Positions 35,385 to 48,330 of a stretch of DNA of 64,000 nucleotides are shown here, piece by piece. A program made the translations under genes and the position numbers. Positions within the stretch are counted from its first letter, which is position 1; every line of letters begins with the position of its first letter. The notes under the pieces were generated by a model. It saw nothing but the letters and a program-made list of their open reading frames with translations, was not told the origin of the DNA and did no database searches. The DNA comes from Albula goreensis (Eukaryota > Chordata > Actinopteri > Albuliformes > Albulidae): NCBI GenBank assembly GCA_022829145.1, contig CM040746.1, forward strand, positions 17,671,290-17,735,289, given 5' to 3'.

Positions 35385-35760
35385 TTTAAGTAAATTGAAG
35401 TTAAGCAGGTCTGTGGGAGCATTTGGACGGGAGTTCTCCTGGGAAAACAGCTGGAAGGAGTGTTGGTGGGCCACCTGAATATGCCCTCAAATAGAATTCC
35501 AATGTGAGTAGAATTCAAATACAATTCCAGTACTGCAGCATAGTAATGTGGCATTGTGCTGCTGAAGGTACCATCCATCAGGTGAGACATTAAATGGAGG
35601 CTATGAGCATCCTCTAAGCAGCCCCCCTAAGCATTGTCCCCTGCGTCCTGTTGGCCATATAGTCCTTACAGTCCTTTGCCACTTTGATAGCCCAAGTAAT
35701 CACTACTGAAATAACTGAGTCCTTAGTCGATTTACATGATTAAATAAAGGTAAAATTAAA
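35385..35760 (+). mobile_element. 5S rRNA-derived SINE (SINE3-like)
   Basis: GAAGTTAAGCAGGTCTGTGG (35398-35417) and TTTGGACGGGAGTTCTCCTG (35422-35441) align with the internal control region of 5S rRNA (GAAGCTAAGCAGGGTCGGG and TTGGATGGGAGACCNCCTG). That region is the RNA polymerase III promoter. The sequence then continues GGAAAAC...GGAAGGAGTGTTGGTGGGCC and later GGTACCATCCATCAGGTGAG followed by ACATTAAATGGAGG. This corresponds to the GGTGCCGTCC...GGATGAGACGTTAAACCGAGG part of fish SINE3 elements. An AAATAAAGGTAAAATTAAAA tail follows at 35742-35761. The first part of the 5S head is lost or diverged. The copy is old. Confidence 0.82.
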
Positions 35761-36412
35761 ATTGACAAAATAAATCAGGGTCATGTGTATAATATTGTAA
35801 TATTTTAAAATTACATTCCTCCTTTATGTGTTCAATGAAAAAGATTGAGCCTTTTAACCAAGGTTGATTAATTTTTGCCCATTTTCCTGTTGTCAAAATT
35901 ATCCCTTATGCTGAGATATTTAAAAAAAAAACATTTCAATGTGGAGCTCTATCTAGATATGATTTTTTTCATATTTGCAAACAAAAGTGTTAATTGTCTT
36001 TTCATTAAAATAATATTTTGATTTATATTCGATTTTCTCATACAACTTAATTTAAAAGAAATTTTTTGAAATTTTTTGAAATTTAGTTCTGTGTGTGAAA
36101 ATAGTATACAATTGCCACACCTGCTGCTTCTTTTGCTTTACTATTTGAACTGTCTAAATTAAATGTGAATGTAAAATTACTTCACCCTACTTTTCACATC
36201 AATTGCTGATCATATAATTGTCCTCATTTTTAAGGTCTGTTCCTGAACTCAAAACATTTGTCCCTTACAATACAAATAGGCAAAAAAAATCTGAACTATT
36301 TTTAAAAACTACTCCTTTGCTGGAATCCTTCCACTCCTGAAGTGACCAATCTGTGTCATTCGATGTAACATGTCATCATATCTTCTGATTCAACCAGGAT
36401 ACTTCACAAAGC

Positions 36413-36429
36413 AAAAAAAAAAAAAAAAA
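36413..36429 (+). repeat. Poly-A run of 17
   Basis: A pure A run. No processed pseudogene or retroelement body is recognised to its left. Confidence 0.9.
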
Positions 36430-36779
36430 CATTTAAACACAATTAGAAAATTTAAGCAACGAGGATTTTACTGGTACTCATAAAATGTGAATTAGGAATT
36501 AACATGAAGAATCCATTCATAATTTGTGAAGAAACTATCACTGCATTTAATTTGAGTTTGCTTTAACCAGGAGATCCCACTTGTTTAAATAAAGAGAACA
36601 ACAGGAGACAAACATGACAGCCATTAGTTTAACCATTAGCTATCTATACCACTTACAATACCCACAACAACTTGTCAATTTGCAGGAAATTGTTGGTTCA
36701 GTGGAATATTATTCAAGCTAGCAATTCAAGGACATGTTCAATGTATGAGAAACCACTTACAGCATGTTGAAAAGTTTTG

Positions 36780-37220
36780 GAACATGACAGACAGAGCTCT
36801 CTTATTATAATGCAGTTGTTGAGACGCAGTTTGCTGAGAAGCATCAAATATATTGAAGCATTTTCCTCACAGACAATTGTTTGTAATGGGGAAATGGAAA
36901 ATCAGGATCGACTAGCACAATGCATTATAGCAGATTGCTGTCTAATGGATAAACAGCATACAGAAGGAGGTTTTTATCTTGTGTAATCCTGACAATCAGC
37001 TTGTCATAGCACGTGTTCAGTGGGAATATTGTAAGTGTCGGAACACAAATAATTATCTTTGTTATTATTCAGGTGAAACCGAGGCCTTCCAACAGCCTAG
37101 CAAAGAAGAAACTTTGTCATCAGTAATCTCCCCTGATCCTCCAGCAGTGAACCCAGGGGCCATCCCCTTTTGTAGCAGCTTGTCCTTCGTGTTGACCCAG
37201 ATCCGTTCTGTCACATGATG
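36780..37220. promoter_or_regulatory. Candidate regulatory block with palindromic SOX-type site
   Basis: Non-repetitive sequence containing ACAATTGT (36873-36880), a palindrome of two overlapping ACAAT cores of the SOX type, followed by TTGTAATGG. GATCGACTAGCACAATGC lies about 25 bases on. ACAAATAATTATCTTTG lies around 37045. The open frame 36777-36986 shows no known domain. Conservation is untested. Confidence 0.25.
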
Positions 37221-37932
37221 CCGTAACATAAGAGCAGCACCATAATGACTCAGATGTTGAGTTGGTAGATTAGACCAAGAAGGAAGGGGTGGCCTTCCAT
37301 GCTTTCATTTCCATTTTATTGTATTTATTATTTAATCTACAGTTTTTTATACCAGTACATAAATTGCTTATCTAGTCAGTTTGAACGAACATCACCAACA
37401 ACCCAAAGCTGCTGCCTGCACACATGATTGTGACCAGAGTAAAAGTTTAATGTCTTTTTTCATCTTTCTCTTATTTTTGTCTGGCAGAATATTGAAACAT
37501 TAACAACATGCTTTTAAACCCATGTTTTTGTCAAATCTCCCATTTGCAGACTGCGTCCCACATAACAATGTAAAATGTTTTTTTAGGTCATGTCATTCTG
37601 AGGAACTGGGTTGCCCTATGCTGTAAGCAAAACACAACACTAAGAGACATAATATCATTATCATGTTGTTTTTTTAAAATGGCAAGCTACATCCAGGGGA
37701 TTTGAAAGGGTTTAATAAGACTAGGTAAAGTATCTGTAAAGAATCTGTATCAGTCTTCCATGAGCAGACGGGTCCTGTGTCTCAGTCTGAGTGGACCTAT
37801 TCCCTGCTCCTTTGAGAGGAGCCTCCATAATGGTCAGATATATTGGTCCCTGGGCATGTTTTCAAGCTCAGTGCTCAAGCACTGACTGAAAACAAGGACT
37901 AATTTACAGGCCACAGTTTGGTGGTTGTGTGT

Positions 37933-37943
37933 GGGGGGGGGGG
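37933..37943 (+). repeat. Homopolymer G11
   Basis: Eleven consecutive G in a TGTG...GTTG context. It is prone to slippage and sequencing error. Confidence 0.9.
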
Positions 37944-38180
37944 TTGTTCAGTGCAGGTCTCAATGACATAATGCAATGTGTCTTTGACAGGAATATGTAG
38001 ATGTCTTGCCTTGGGTTTTGCATATAATGAATTATTCTGAATACAGGGGCTTTACTTTTCCATGATTTTTTTCCTGCGATTATATCGTTGTGATGCTGCC
38101 TGTTTTTGCTAGGAATGTGCTGTTAGAGGTGTGTGGGCGTGTGTGTGTCTGTGTATATGTGAGTAGGTGTGCGGGCATGC

Positions 38181-38206
38181 GTGTGTGTGTGTGTGTGTGT
38201 GTGTGC
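38181..38206. repeat. (TG)12 microsatellite
   Basis: A short TG run flanked by GCGGGCATGC on the left and GCGCCA on the right. Confidence 0.93.
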
Positions 38207-39930
38207 GCCATGGTTACGAATGAGCAGTAAATGAGTGGGCTGGGCTTTGTCTCCCGCCTTCAGACAGCGGCCAGTCTGATCAGGTGAGAAAGTTTCCAGT
38301 GTGTTCAGTTTCTCATCTCCTGATGCGACCAGGCTGAGTCACATGTATTACTGCGTTGAGCCACCTTCCCCACTCTCTTGCTTTTCGCTCATGCATTTGG
38401 CTTTTTTTCCTGTCCACTTAGCTTTTAGTGCTGTCTTCATCATCTCCCCTTTCCACTGATGTCCTTGTTTTAGTGCTGCATACTTATTCTTTTGGGACTG
38501 CTGTCAGAGATCCTTCAGCGAAGCACTCATCTGTGCTTGCATGTCAGAACAGGTGGGTGCCACACGCGAGGGCAAGTGAATCCAGGCCCCTTTAGGACGT
38601 TATAGCCATCCATTTTCCATTTGTCCATTTTAATATATTGCTAAGTATTTGCATACAAACTTGCTCTCTCCAACCAAAGTGTACATGGATGATGATTCAT
38701 TTGCTCCAACAATTCTAAAATATTAGCATTTGGAATGGACAGTTAATTTGCATTTGTATCTCGTACATTCATTCTTCATCTGTCACATACATCGTGGCAT
38801 TTTCCTTGATATTACAGCAAAGTAAAACACTGTGATATGTAAGCTTGTGGAATATGAATACATTTAAAGCAAAATGAATAAATAACCAGATGCTCCAGAC
38901 ACTTGTATTTGGCTAGACTTAAATTCAGGTGTATTTTTGTTTGTCCAGAAGCCAGCACATTTTTAAATTCTGTGGTGTGTGAAAGGTTTCAGCTCATCAG
39001 TAAACAAGGATTGTGTGAGGGCTGTTGTGTTGCTGTAAATTAATGATTAACTTACAAAATTAATCTGCAGTCAGCTGTGTTTTTTTGCACAAGAAAATGA
39101 AGGTGTTAGTTGTTTAAATGTAAATGTGGAATCATTTCAGTTGTGTAGGGTTGGGTCGGACAGTACAGTCAAACTGAGCTCCATGCTGACACAGTGTTTG
39201 TTCTGAGGCCCATGCATGAGGTGCAGCACCTCACGAATAACCTTGGCATCGGTGTAATGAATTTCACATACAAATCTCATAAGCCAAAGCACCTGGAAGG
39301 CTTTGGTTCACTGTGCATCTTCATGAAGCTTCCTCTGATAGCTGGGAGATAGAAATTGATGGTTAATGATTGTGTGGTGAGGGGTTGTTTGAGCTGAGAG
39401 AGTGCAGGATCTCTCTGAACGGTGGAGTATTCTAGAAACCTGTCTGCTCCAGGTTTCCCTGCTATAGCCATATGACCTTCTTCGCTCCTGTCCATACCCC
39501 GGTGCTGCCTCCCTGGCTGTCCTCCGGAAACACGGCTCCTCAAGCTTTTCAAGCACAGTGCAGGCAGGAAGGAGCTGCCTGCATACACGTGTATGAGTGT
39601 AGATTCTGCTACACTCTTCCATTTGTGTGCATGCATTGGTTGGGGCTCTGTATGTGTATGTGTGTATGTGTCTGTGTGAGGGGATGCTTCCATGCATTTG
39701 ATGTGGCAGTATGCACAAACACCCCCAGGGTGGCAGTCTTTCCTGGGGAGAGGCTTGAAGTGCACAAAGCACAACCAATGCTGAGCACATTAGGTGCTTC
39801 TGATGCATATACGTTCTGTTCAGTCACTGTCCTGCTAACTACAAGAAGAGAGGGAGGAGAGGGGAGAAGTTAGAAAAGAGATTTTTAAGATAAAATCATT
39901 TTAAGAGAACATATCCATTTCAGATTATCC

Positions 39931-40030
39931 TCTATGCATGTTTTCTATCTGCATGTGGTCTCTCTCCATGGTCTCTCTTCTCTATGCACGTTTCTACATG
40001 TTTGCTATCTGCATGTGGTCTCTCTCATGC
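39931..40030 (+). repeat. Imperfect direct duplication, period 60
   Basis: CTATCTGCATGTGGTCTCTC followed by TC occurs exactly at 39945-39966 and at 40005-40026, each preceded by TCTATGCA(T/C)GTTT. It is a local tandem duplication of about 60 bases. Confidence 0.88.
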
Positions 40031-42466
40031 TGTGTGTGTGAGTTTTGTGTGGTCTCAAATAGAAAATATATTTTATGCCTTTGTTTTTTTTTCTGTTGAT
40101 TGTTTTTCTGATGTTTTAACATCCTATCTTACATCAAAAATCCTAATTGTGGTACAGACTTGTAAATTCTGTTGTGTAGCTGCTGTTTGATCGATGGTGT
40201 TCTGAGCATGTGTGTGTGTTGCGTGTGTATGTGTGCATGAATGCGGTCATGCATGTGTGAGCGAGGGTGAATCCAGCGCACGTGTTGGAAGGAGAGAGTT
40301 TTCTGAGGCAGAAGGTTTTGGAGAATTACATCTGTTATTATCTCTAACGGTGTGCAGTCAGCGAGATATTGCACGCGCTGTTATATCAGCAAAATAAAAC
40401 GAAAAGCAGAAATCCCTCTGAAGCGTCACCAGGGGCTAAATACGTTATTATGTCAGATTTACAAATTCCTCCCTCTAGAGTATAAAACTGACCTACATAA
40501 CTAGAGACCATAAAAAAACAACTGGCCCAGTTCTCCATCTCTCTCTCCCTCTCTCTCTCTTCCTCTCTTTCTGTTTTTTTCCTCTGTATTTCTCCAACAG
40601 CAGGGTGGTGAAATATGAGTGTATTCTCACTGTGATATTAGGAACAGCAATGGCAAATTTGGGAGTGATTCAACACAATGCATGACATTGTAAACACCAT
40701 CTGTCCAGACTGACCCCCCTCCACACCCACCCAATGCTTCACCTTACCTTTCTCCAAGGTTCTGATGTCACTTCCTGCACCCTGGACTGATGCTGCACCT
40801 CCTTCACTCGCTCCACTGGCGATTCAAGGTTTCTTTTTCCCCACCATCCTCTTTCCAAAAAAGATAAAGGTCCTGGAAAAACTGTGTTGAATGTATGGAT
40901 GGGGAGGGTGTTGTGGGGGTTGGGGGAATGAGTGAGATACAGTAGGTGATACACAGAGAGAGATACAGGGCTTGCTCCCCTATCACCAACAGTCTGATTC
41001 AGGCAGCCTTTTTTATCCTCCTTCAGGAATAGCCTCTATAAAAAGTGGAGTAAAATCAATAAATTCTGGCTCTCAGACTGCCCAGTGGCCCAGCAAAAAA
41101 TTGACCTTTGTTGTGAGCCAAGTGGAAAACGAAGTGTTCGCTGCAGAGCAGAGCAGTTTAACTCTGGCGAACTTGCTTTCTGCCAGAAAGCTAAGGTTAT
41201 GGAAGGCAGCAGACGGTGTGAAATATCACCCACAGCTGCTTATTAATGTTTGACGGCATACATCATGCATTCCATACACTTGTGTGCACATACACGTGCA
41301 CTCTCTAAAACTCATGCCTGGCACAAGAGCGTGTCTCAGATCACTCCAATCACTCCGTGGAAAAGTAATCCAATGCATGCAGAAATATCAACATTATAAT
41401 ACAGGGTAAATGATAGATACATAAATTATTGTTTGTTATTGAAGGTAAATTTACCTAGCCTCAATACAAAAACCCTGGCTGCCACACAAAATCACCTTTG
41501 AGTTGTTTGTTGCAATGAAAGATTGACGTGATGCTTTGAGAGTGATGAGAATGATGCTTTGCAAACTACCTAATGGATGGAGCTGCCAATCACAGGCTCA
41601 AATGAACCAATCTGAAGATATTGCTTTCCACAGCCAAACACAATCATTGGTGAATTACAGATGATGCAAGATAGCTTGACCCATTTTGCAGGCTCTTAAC
41701 GCCTCAGTCTCTTAGCACTAGTTGTTTGGCAAATGGTAAAAAGTAATAGAGTCCAGTGAGTTTTTGTGGACTCAGGCAGCAGGGAGTTCTGTGCTATCTT
41801 ACTTTCTTCCCCATCCCTCGCCCCAGGGATCATAGCCGCTCAGTCACAGCTCTCTCTGTCCTCTGGAGAGATGAATTGAGATAGATGGACGCTTGCGGAC
41901 GGGACGAATATCGATTCATCCAGTCCATCTTGTGGTCAGTGCTAGTGTGTGGGTGTGTGCATGTCTGAGAGAGAGAGAGCGCAAGAGAGAGAGAAGTGGA
42001 TAGAAGGATGCAGAAAGGGAGAGGAAGAAAGAGTTAACCAAACTTACAGAGAGGATGAGTCTGGGTGCCTGGGAGTGGAGCGCCTGCCTGCATTTCATGC
42101 TTGAGTGTGCTCACAGAGAGAGAGGGCATTAATATTGGACGTCCTGTGCCGTCCAGGGGGAAGCGGTGGCCTTTGCTTCTTTTTGCTTTTATTCATTATA
42201 AAAATGAAGGGGAGCGAAGAGCCAGCACTGTCCCACACTACCTGAAATATTTTCTCATTTATATTCTCTGTTCTTTTTTTCTGCGAGAATTGGATGTATC
42301 ATGACAGATTTTCATTCACAGCATTTGCTCCATTTCTTTCCCAATTGATCATTAGTCAGTACAGTTTGTCACATTTGGAAAGCATTTTCTTAAAATAATT
42401 TAGCACTCTTTATGGCAGATATAACCCACAGGCTGATGTGTTGTGATGTGTGTTGTTTTGTGTAGG

Positions 42467-42470
<4 letters not shown>

Positions 42471-42553
<83 letters not shown>

Positions 42554-42615
42554 GTGTGTGTGTGAGGGTGTGTATCTGAACTGAGTGTGAGTGTGTGTGG
42601 GTGTGTGAGTGTGCA
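42471..42615. repeat. (TG)40 microsatellite with degenerate tail
   Basis: Pure TG over 42471-42550, then GAGGGTGTG and TGTGAGTGTG variants to about 42615. Confidence 0.98.
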
Positions 42616-43479
42616 TTTGCACATGAAAAGATGGCTCAAGGCATCTCTCTCTTTCATAGACACACAGTTCCAATTAAAAGACTGGACAGATCAACATCAA
42701 AGAGCTATAACTGCAGCATGCATCAGCTCTTCATGAAAAACACTCATTAGTGTGCACCTCTTTTTAATTTGTGCAGTAAATTAAAACACACAGTCAGAAA
42801 TCCACCACAAAAATCCCCCTTCTCAGTTCAGCCTGTACAGAAACATCTCTCCATAACCAGCTGCAGAACTCGCCATCAAAAAGAGGGTTATCTCTCTGAG
42901 TTCTGACCGGTGTCAGTAACCTGGTGTGTGATGGAATGACAGGGAAAAAGAAACAGCACGTTCCTCTCAGTTTCCACTCAGTCACCTCCACCCTGCTTCC
43001 CACTTTCACTTTTCTGCTTTAGAAAACAACATTCTCTTTTCCTTTTGTGTTTCCCTGGCATTGAGCTTAGTATTCAGGCCATTTTCCTGAAAGATGAAGT
43101 GAAGACCGAGAATTATAATTTGGAAAAGGGAATGCATTTGAATGAAAAATGCTGCAGGCCCTATCTAACTAAATAACCTCACAGTTAGTTCAAATGTTGT
43201 CAAACCCCCTCCCCCCTTCCAGGCAAAAAGACAAACCATGGCTGCCATCCTCTACTTCTGTGAGTCTTACTTTGTTAATGCTGCCTGTAGGATATTCATT
43301 TATTTACTCAGGAAAATGAACATCGATTCAAAAATATTTATATAATGCTGTGTGCTAATTACAGAAGATACAGGTGCATTTTGTGGAACATAGCCCAGTG
43401 TTAGATTTTACCATTACATTTTTGTTTTTGAGGGTCTCTCTGTGTCTCTCCCTCTCTCCCTCTGTCTCTCAGCCCCTTC

Positions 43480-43760
43480 CTCCTTCACTATATTTGGCAT
43501 TTTCAGACACAAATGCAAATGCCATATCATTCCCTCAGAAATAATTAATCACAATTAGCAGTGGCTGGTGGCAGGCCCTCAGATAGACGGCTAGTGTTGG
43601 CTAGGTGGTATCTCATACCCGGGGTCTGTTCCGGGGACTCATTTATCACCTCATCAAGTGCATCTGATTCAACTGCTCCGCACCAGGGAGATGCTCATTA
43701 ATTTAAACATGTTTTTATTATTTAGTCTCCTAATACAATTTTGAATGCATTAGAATCACA
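43480..43760. promoter_or_regulatory. Candidate conserved enhancer with octamer and homeodomain sites
   Basis: Contains a perfect octamer ATGCAAAT (43513-43520), the POU-factor consensus. TAATTAAT follows at 43542-43549 and CAATTAGCAGTGG at 43552-43564, the reverse complement of the motif at 53604. CATTAATTTAAACATG lies around 43697 and CCTAATACAATTTTG around 43729. The stretch is non-repetitive and has the densest cluster of homeodomain-type motifs in the window. An enhancer is inferred. Confidence 0.4.
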
Positions 43761-44784
43761 TTTACCTTCCCTGGCTTGTGGATGTGGAAAAAACTGTGTT
43801 TGCCTCCAGATGTTTTTTTTTCAGGCGAAGAAAATATGTTTTTTTGTTATAACAGTAAATAGGTATTGTCTTCCTGTGTCTCATGTATAATTTATCAAGC
43901 ATTTAAAACCAAAGGTGCACACAATTAAATCCACCAGGAGCCACAGTGTTGTCAAATCAATCTGCCCAGCTCTTTCTCTTCCCTCAGAAAATTGGGAAAA
44001 TGGGATGTTTTCCGAATCTTGTGTCCTTGCTCTCTGGCAGGCATGCAGTTTATACCTCCCCAAAAAAATGGAATAATTGGATTCTCTCTAATGTTGACAG
44101 TACATAAATCTTGCCGCAGAAATAGCATGTCATTTGTCATCTGATTTTGGCTCTTTGTTTTTGCGCCATTTCTCCCCATCTTCGTGTGACTGGTGCAGGA
44201 GCTATTTCTCACCAGCAGGGGGCTCTGAACATCATTTCACCAAAACAACATCTGCAGTATGACAGCAACTGAGTCCTGTTTCCCCATAACCTACCCCCTC
44301 CCATCTTTCCCACCCATTAATAAGCATCAACCCAAGACCTAAAACCCACTCTATCACTCACCCACCTTGAAAGACATTCACTTCTTTCCCAAGCTCCACC
44401 CACCTTTTCTCCTAGTACAGATGGGGGTTTAAAATTGTCATCACCTGTTGATTGCTAGCATACAGATTTCTGGACTTAATCAAAACATAAGCGAAAAGGC
44501 AGAGCCACCAAAAAGCAACTGGGCTCAGACAAAGTGGAGCCGACTCATGAGAATGATCTACTGCACATGTAAATGATCCTGAGGCCTGACTGGATTGTGA
44601 CAGGTGTCATTGTCCCCCCATGTGAGTGATTGATCTGGAAGAAGGCCACAGATGGATCAAGGACAGGCTGGGAGGACAGCGCAGTTTCTGTTATCGTGAG
44701 CCGAGAAGCCGGCCTGCCTCTGCAGATAGAGGAGGGAGAGTGAGGGAGACGCGGATCCACCCCTCAGCCTTCCTTGGTGAATAC

Positions 44785-44940
44785 CAAACACTCTCTCAAT
44801 AATTCATTAAGGGCCTACGCTGGAGCATCCATAACAGGGTCCTTTATTGCCGGCATCAGGACACGCGCCGAATCCATCACACAAAGGTTACGCCATTATT
44901 TATTATTTGATTATGTGCATTAAAAAATGGATAAGGCAGG
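44785..44940. promoter_or_regulatory. Candidate regulatory block
   Basis: AATAATTCATTAAGGG (about 44798), a CpG-retaining ACACGCGCCGAATCC (about 44863) and ACAAAGGTTACG (44881, TCF or nuclear-receptor half-site-like), then ATTATTTATTATTTGATTAT. The combination is enhancer-like, but support is compositional only. Confidence 0.27.
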
Positions 44941-44989
44941 AACAGAGGAGTGTAGTCTTGTTCCCTCACTTGTGCATTGGTTTGCATGT

Positions 44990-45140
44990 GTTTGTGTCTG
45001 TGTTTAGTTTGTGTGTTTGTGTGTGTGTATGTGTATGTGAATGTACTGTATGTCAGTATGCATGTGTTTGCGTGTGCATATGAACACATACATATGTGAA
45101 TACATTTGTATTTTGTGTGTGTCTGTATATGTGGGTGTAT
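44990..45140. repeat. Cryptic TG-rich tract
   Basis: TGTGTTTG, TGTATGTG and TGTGTGT words without a long pure run. Confidence 0.85.
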
Positions 45141-48029
45141 GTTTGTGCTTTAAAGGATGTTTGAATATATTAAAGAGTTATAAAATAAGCCATGTTGAGG
45201 TGTTTCACAGTCCATGGTCTGACCCTTCTGGTAACGGATTGATAGAAGAGCAGCTACCTTTGGTAGAAATTAGTTTATTTGTGTTGTGTAGTGCCTGGTC
45301 TTCTGGAGACCACAGAGAACACCTGGACTCAGGTCCAGATCAGAAGCTTGCAGCTCTTTAATGTGAAATGGCTGAAAGAGAAAGCAAACTGATGGAGAGA
45401 ATAGAGATGTGTGAGAAGAGGAGAGAAACAGGAGTGAGGCTCGAATTCACACACAGAAAAGTGAGCAAAAGGTGTGAATTCTCACCTCCTTCTGTTCAAG
45501 AGCGAGTTTGAAACACCAGCATTCTGTCTGAAATTGTTCAGAGGTAAACGCTGAAGACCCAGAGCCAAACTAGTGCAGCACTTGTCCCTGTAACAGTGTG
45601 CTTCATTCTGAACTGATTTAGTCCTCTTACCAACCACACCAGCACTATAACCCCAACTATGCACAAACCTAAGCCTTACCTACAGCACAGTGTGGTGGGT
45701 AGCAACTTACATATGTGTGTATGTGAATAGAAATGAAAGAGGGAGAACAACCAGATTGCAGAAGCAGCTATCTGAGTGAAGCGTACAGCAGCTAGGAATT
45801 TTCTTCCCTCTCAGTGAACCCAGTCTCCTTGAAGGTGAGAAACTGAATATTCCAGCTTTCAGTGCAGTTCTGTTCAGTGTAATTCTGTGTATCAAATGAA
45901 ACAAACATTGACGAATACAGTCTAAAAGCCATTAACCGTCCCTGAAGTAGTTTACTGCTGTATAACTGCACATCCCAGGGAGGTTTCTTCTGCTTCTACC
46001 ATGGCTATTAGCAAAAAGATAAATTCAAACACTCACATACAATTTAAACAAATTGTTGTAGGTCTGTGTTGTTGTTGTTACTTATTACCATTGGTTTCAG
46101 TTGTGAATTGAATGGTAATTTTTAAATAGAAAGTTGAACGGCTTGCATATCGATTTGGAATGGCACTAAGTCCACTCTTGCTGGAACAGCTTCATAGTGG
46201 TGTATTATGTTGTGTCTCCATGCAGGTTCTGGAAAAATAATGAATACCCTCTCAACCAATCAGAATTGAATATTTAACCAAGCCATGATATAATAGTATA
46301 ATAACAAAACTCACAGTCAACCAAGCTGGAATATAATGCCAGGTCATGAATGGAATCCTCTTTCAGACCACTGAATTGATTTTTCCGCTGTATGCGAAGA
46401 TTTAAAAAATAATGTGTGGAGACTGGGCGCTGGGAGACGAGCAAACGATCTTCTTCAAAAGCCATGCTGTTTTCTCATTGCTCCCAAGCCCTGGCCACTT
46501 GAAGTGGCAGCTTGGAGAGAGATTGAGAGAGAGAGAGGGAGAGGGAGGGAGGCGGCCATGTGAAAAGCAATCATCGTGCCCTCGTGAAAAGCGTGGCTGA
46601 GCAGATGTGGACAGGCCTAATGTGGCAGCACTGGATCCTGTCTGCTTCTTAGTTAAAGTGCTCCGACGCCGGGGTGAAGATCGCCTAATGTGGAGCAGGG
46701 CGGCCCTGCCACAGAAAATCCCCTCATTCACCCTGTCCCCCTGCTGCTGGAGGCCCGTTTCATCCGCGGTCCCGAACCGGGCTGGAGACCTGCAGCTTCA
46801 GCAATGACACATGCAAGCCGAGCTCACAGGTATCCGGACGTCCTCCTCGTCCTTCCCCCTGTCCCACCGGAACACCAGTTCATTTGACTGGGGGAGCATG
46901 ACGCATTCAACATTAGTGTAGTTGGTACAGCTTCAGCTAGTGCTCCATTCAAACTTAAAAAGTACAGAATAACACTAGCAGTGAATGGACATAGTCTGAA
47001 ATATGCTTGTTATATAATGGCTTTGATGTTGCATTACTGCACTGGGGAAACATGCTGCAAAATTAATTAAAGAGCAGTATGGAATGTTGTTCCTTTTAAC
47101 TTGGACTTGCAAACAGACCCTAACAGCACTAAATTCACAGAGGGGCACCGCGCCGCTCTCTGTGGCTCACATTAATAAAGCAGACATAAGAACCAGCATG
47201 CTACTGAACACACATTTCTCACCACAAATACCGATAAAAAGAATATGCCTTCTAAAAGGTTACTGCTATAGTATCACTGCAGTAATTGGTGTGATGAAAG
47301 AGCCATACAGCTGTACAGTGGAGTTCATCTGATGTTGTAGATAGCAAGTGTTCCCCTGTTTAATTGTGAACCATATGCTGAAGGGGAGGCATACATAGCA
47401 TGTCGTCACACTTCTGTCTTTAGGAGACTGTAAATGAAGAGAATACAAACAAAGAGAAGAGTATGGAAAATGAAGGAGTGATAGAATGGAGCTGTGGTCC
47501 CTTGGCGTGAGAGCCAGGCTTGCCCCGTCTGTCTCCCCCCGAAATGGGATCTCCCCCTTCCTGGCATTCCTGCTCTTTCCCCCACCACCTATCCCATCTT
47601 CCTTTTTCGTTGACAAAGGCAATCAATAGGTCACCTTTCTTATCAGGCCCTAGCATTTATTCACAGTTTTCTTTGTGCACTAATTGAAATCTCCTGTCAC
47701 TCTTCTTCTATTGTCTCATTGCCTTCCTCTCGAGTCAGTCACAAACCCCCCTCTCTCTCCCCTCCCCCATCTCCGTCTTTCTTCTTCTATCCCTCTCGCC
47801 CGCTATCTCTTGATCCATCTCTCCCACTCTGTCCTTCCCTACATTGAGGCTCTCCCGCCCCCTCTCTCATGGGTGGAGAGGTTGATGGGTATGATGAGGG
47901 TTTTGATGGCAGATCGGTGATGGTGACACGCAGACCAGGGGCTGATGGAGGAGTCCATCTGCTTCTCCCTGATGGACTGACAGGCAATCTTCCCCCTTCC
48001 CACAAACAGAATGAGGAAAGCCAAAATGG

Positions 48030-48330
48030 ACATATTTATTAAGTGCAAAAAAGGAACAGCTCAAGCAAAGGTCGTAAAATAGATTGAATTTGCTTTAGCA
48101 TGTATTTTTTTATACAACTGCCATTTAAAAAATGATTTTTTGATAACAGAGCATGAAAGGATCATTTGAATGGAGGAGATTAAAAACCATCATACTGCAT
48201 TATTTTTCGTCTGCAGAACACACACCTGGTCATTTCTTTGTCTGTAGTGACAATTCACAGAGGGAGGTGGCGGGCGGAAGAGACTGCTGGTTTCAGTCAG
48301 TAAAATCTGGAATAAAGCAGCAGTCGACAG
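48030..48330. promoter_or_regulatory. Candidate regulatory block
   Basis: CAAGCAAAGGTCG (about 48063) resembles a nuclear-receptor half-site. It is followed by AGATTGAATTTGC, TGATTTTTTGATAAC and GGAGATTAAAAACCATC within non-repetitive AT-rich DNA. Weak evidence. Confidence 0.2.

Larger units (their letters stand above)
35761..42470. other. AT-rich then mixed non-coding interval
   Basis: Bases up to about 36450 are very AT-rich. The rest is mixed unique sequence. The overlapping minus-strand frames at 39277-39808 owe their length to a CA-rich tract and lack domains. Pyrimidine-rich DNA lies at about 40535-40575 and purine-rich DNA at about 41965-41998. No exon is recognised. Confidence 0.5.

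Noticed and set aside
35396-35445. Functional 5S rRNA gene
   Set aside because: Only the internal promoter part resembles 5S, it is diverged, and the sequence continues into a SINE body instead of a T-run terminator.
39277-39808. Overlapping 165- and 166-codon minus-strand frames
   Set aside because: Two different frames are open across the same DNA, partly through a CA-rich tract, with no domain and no splice or start context.
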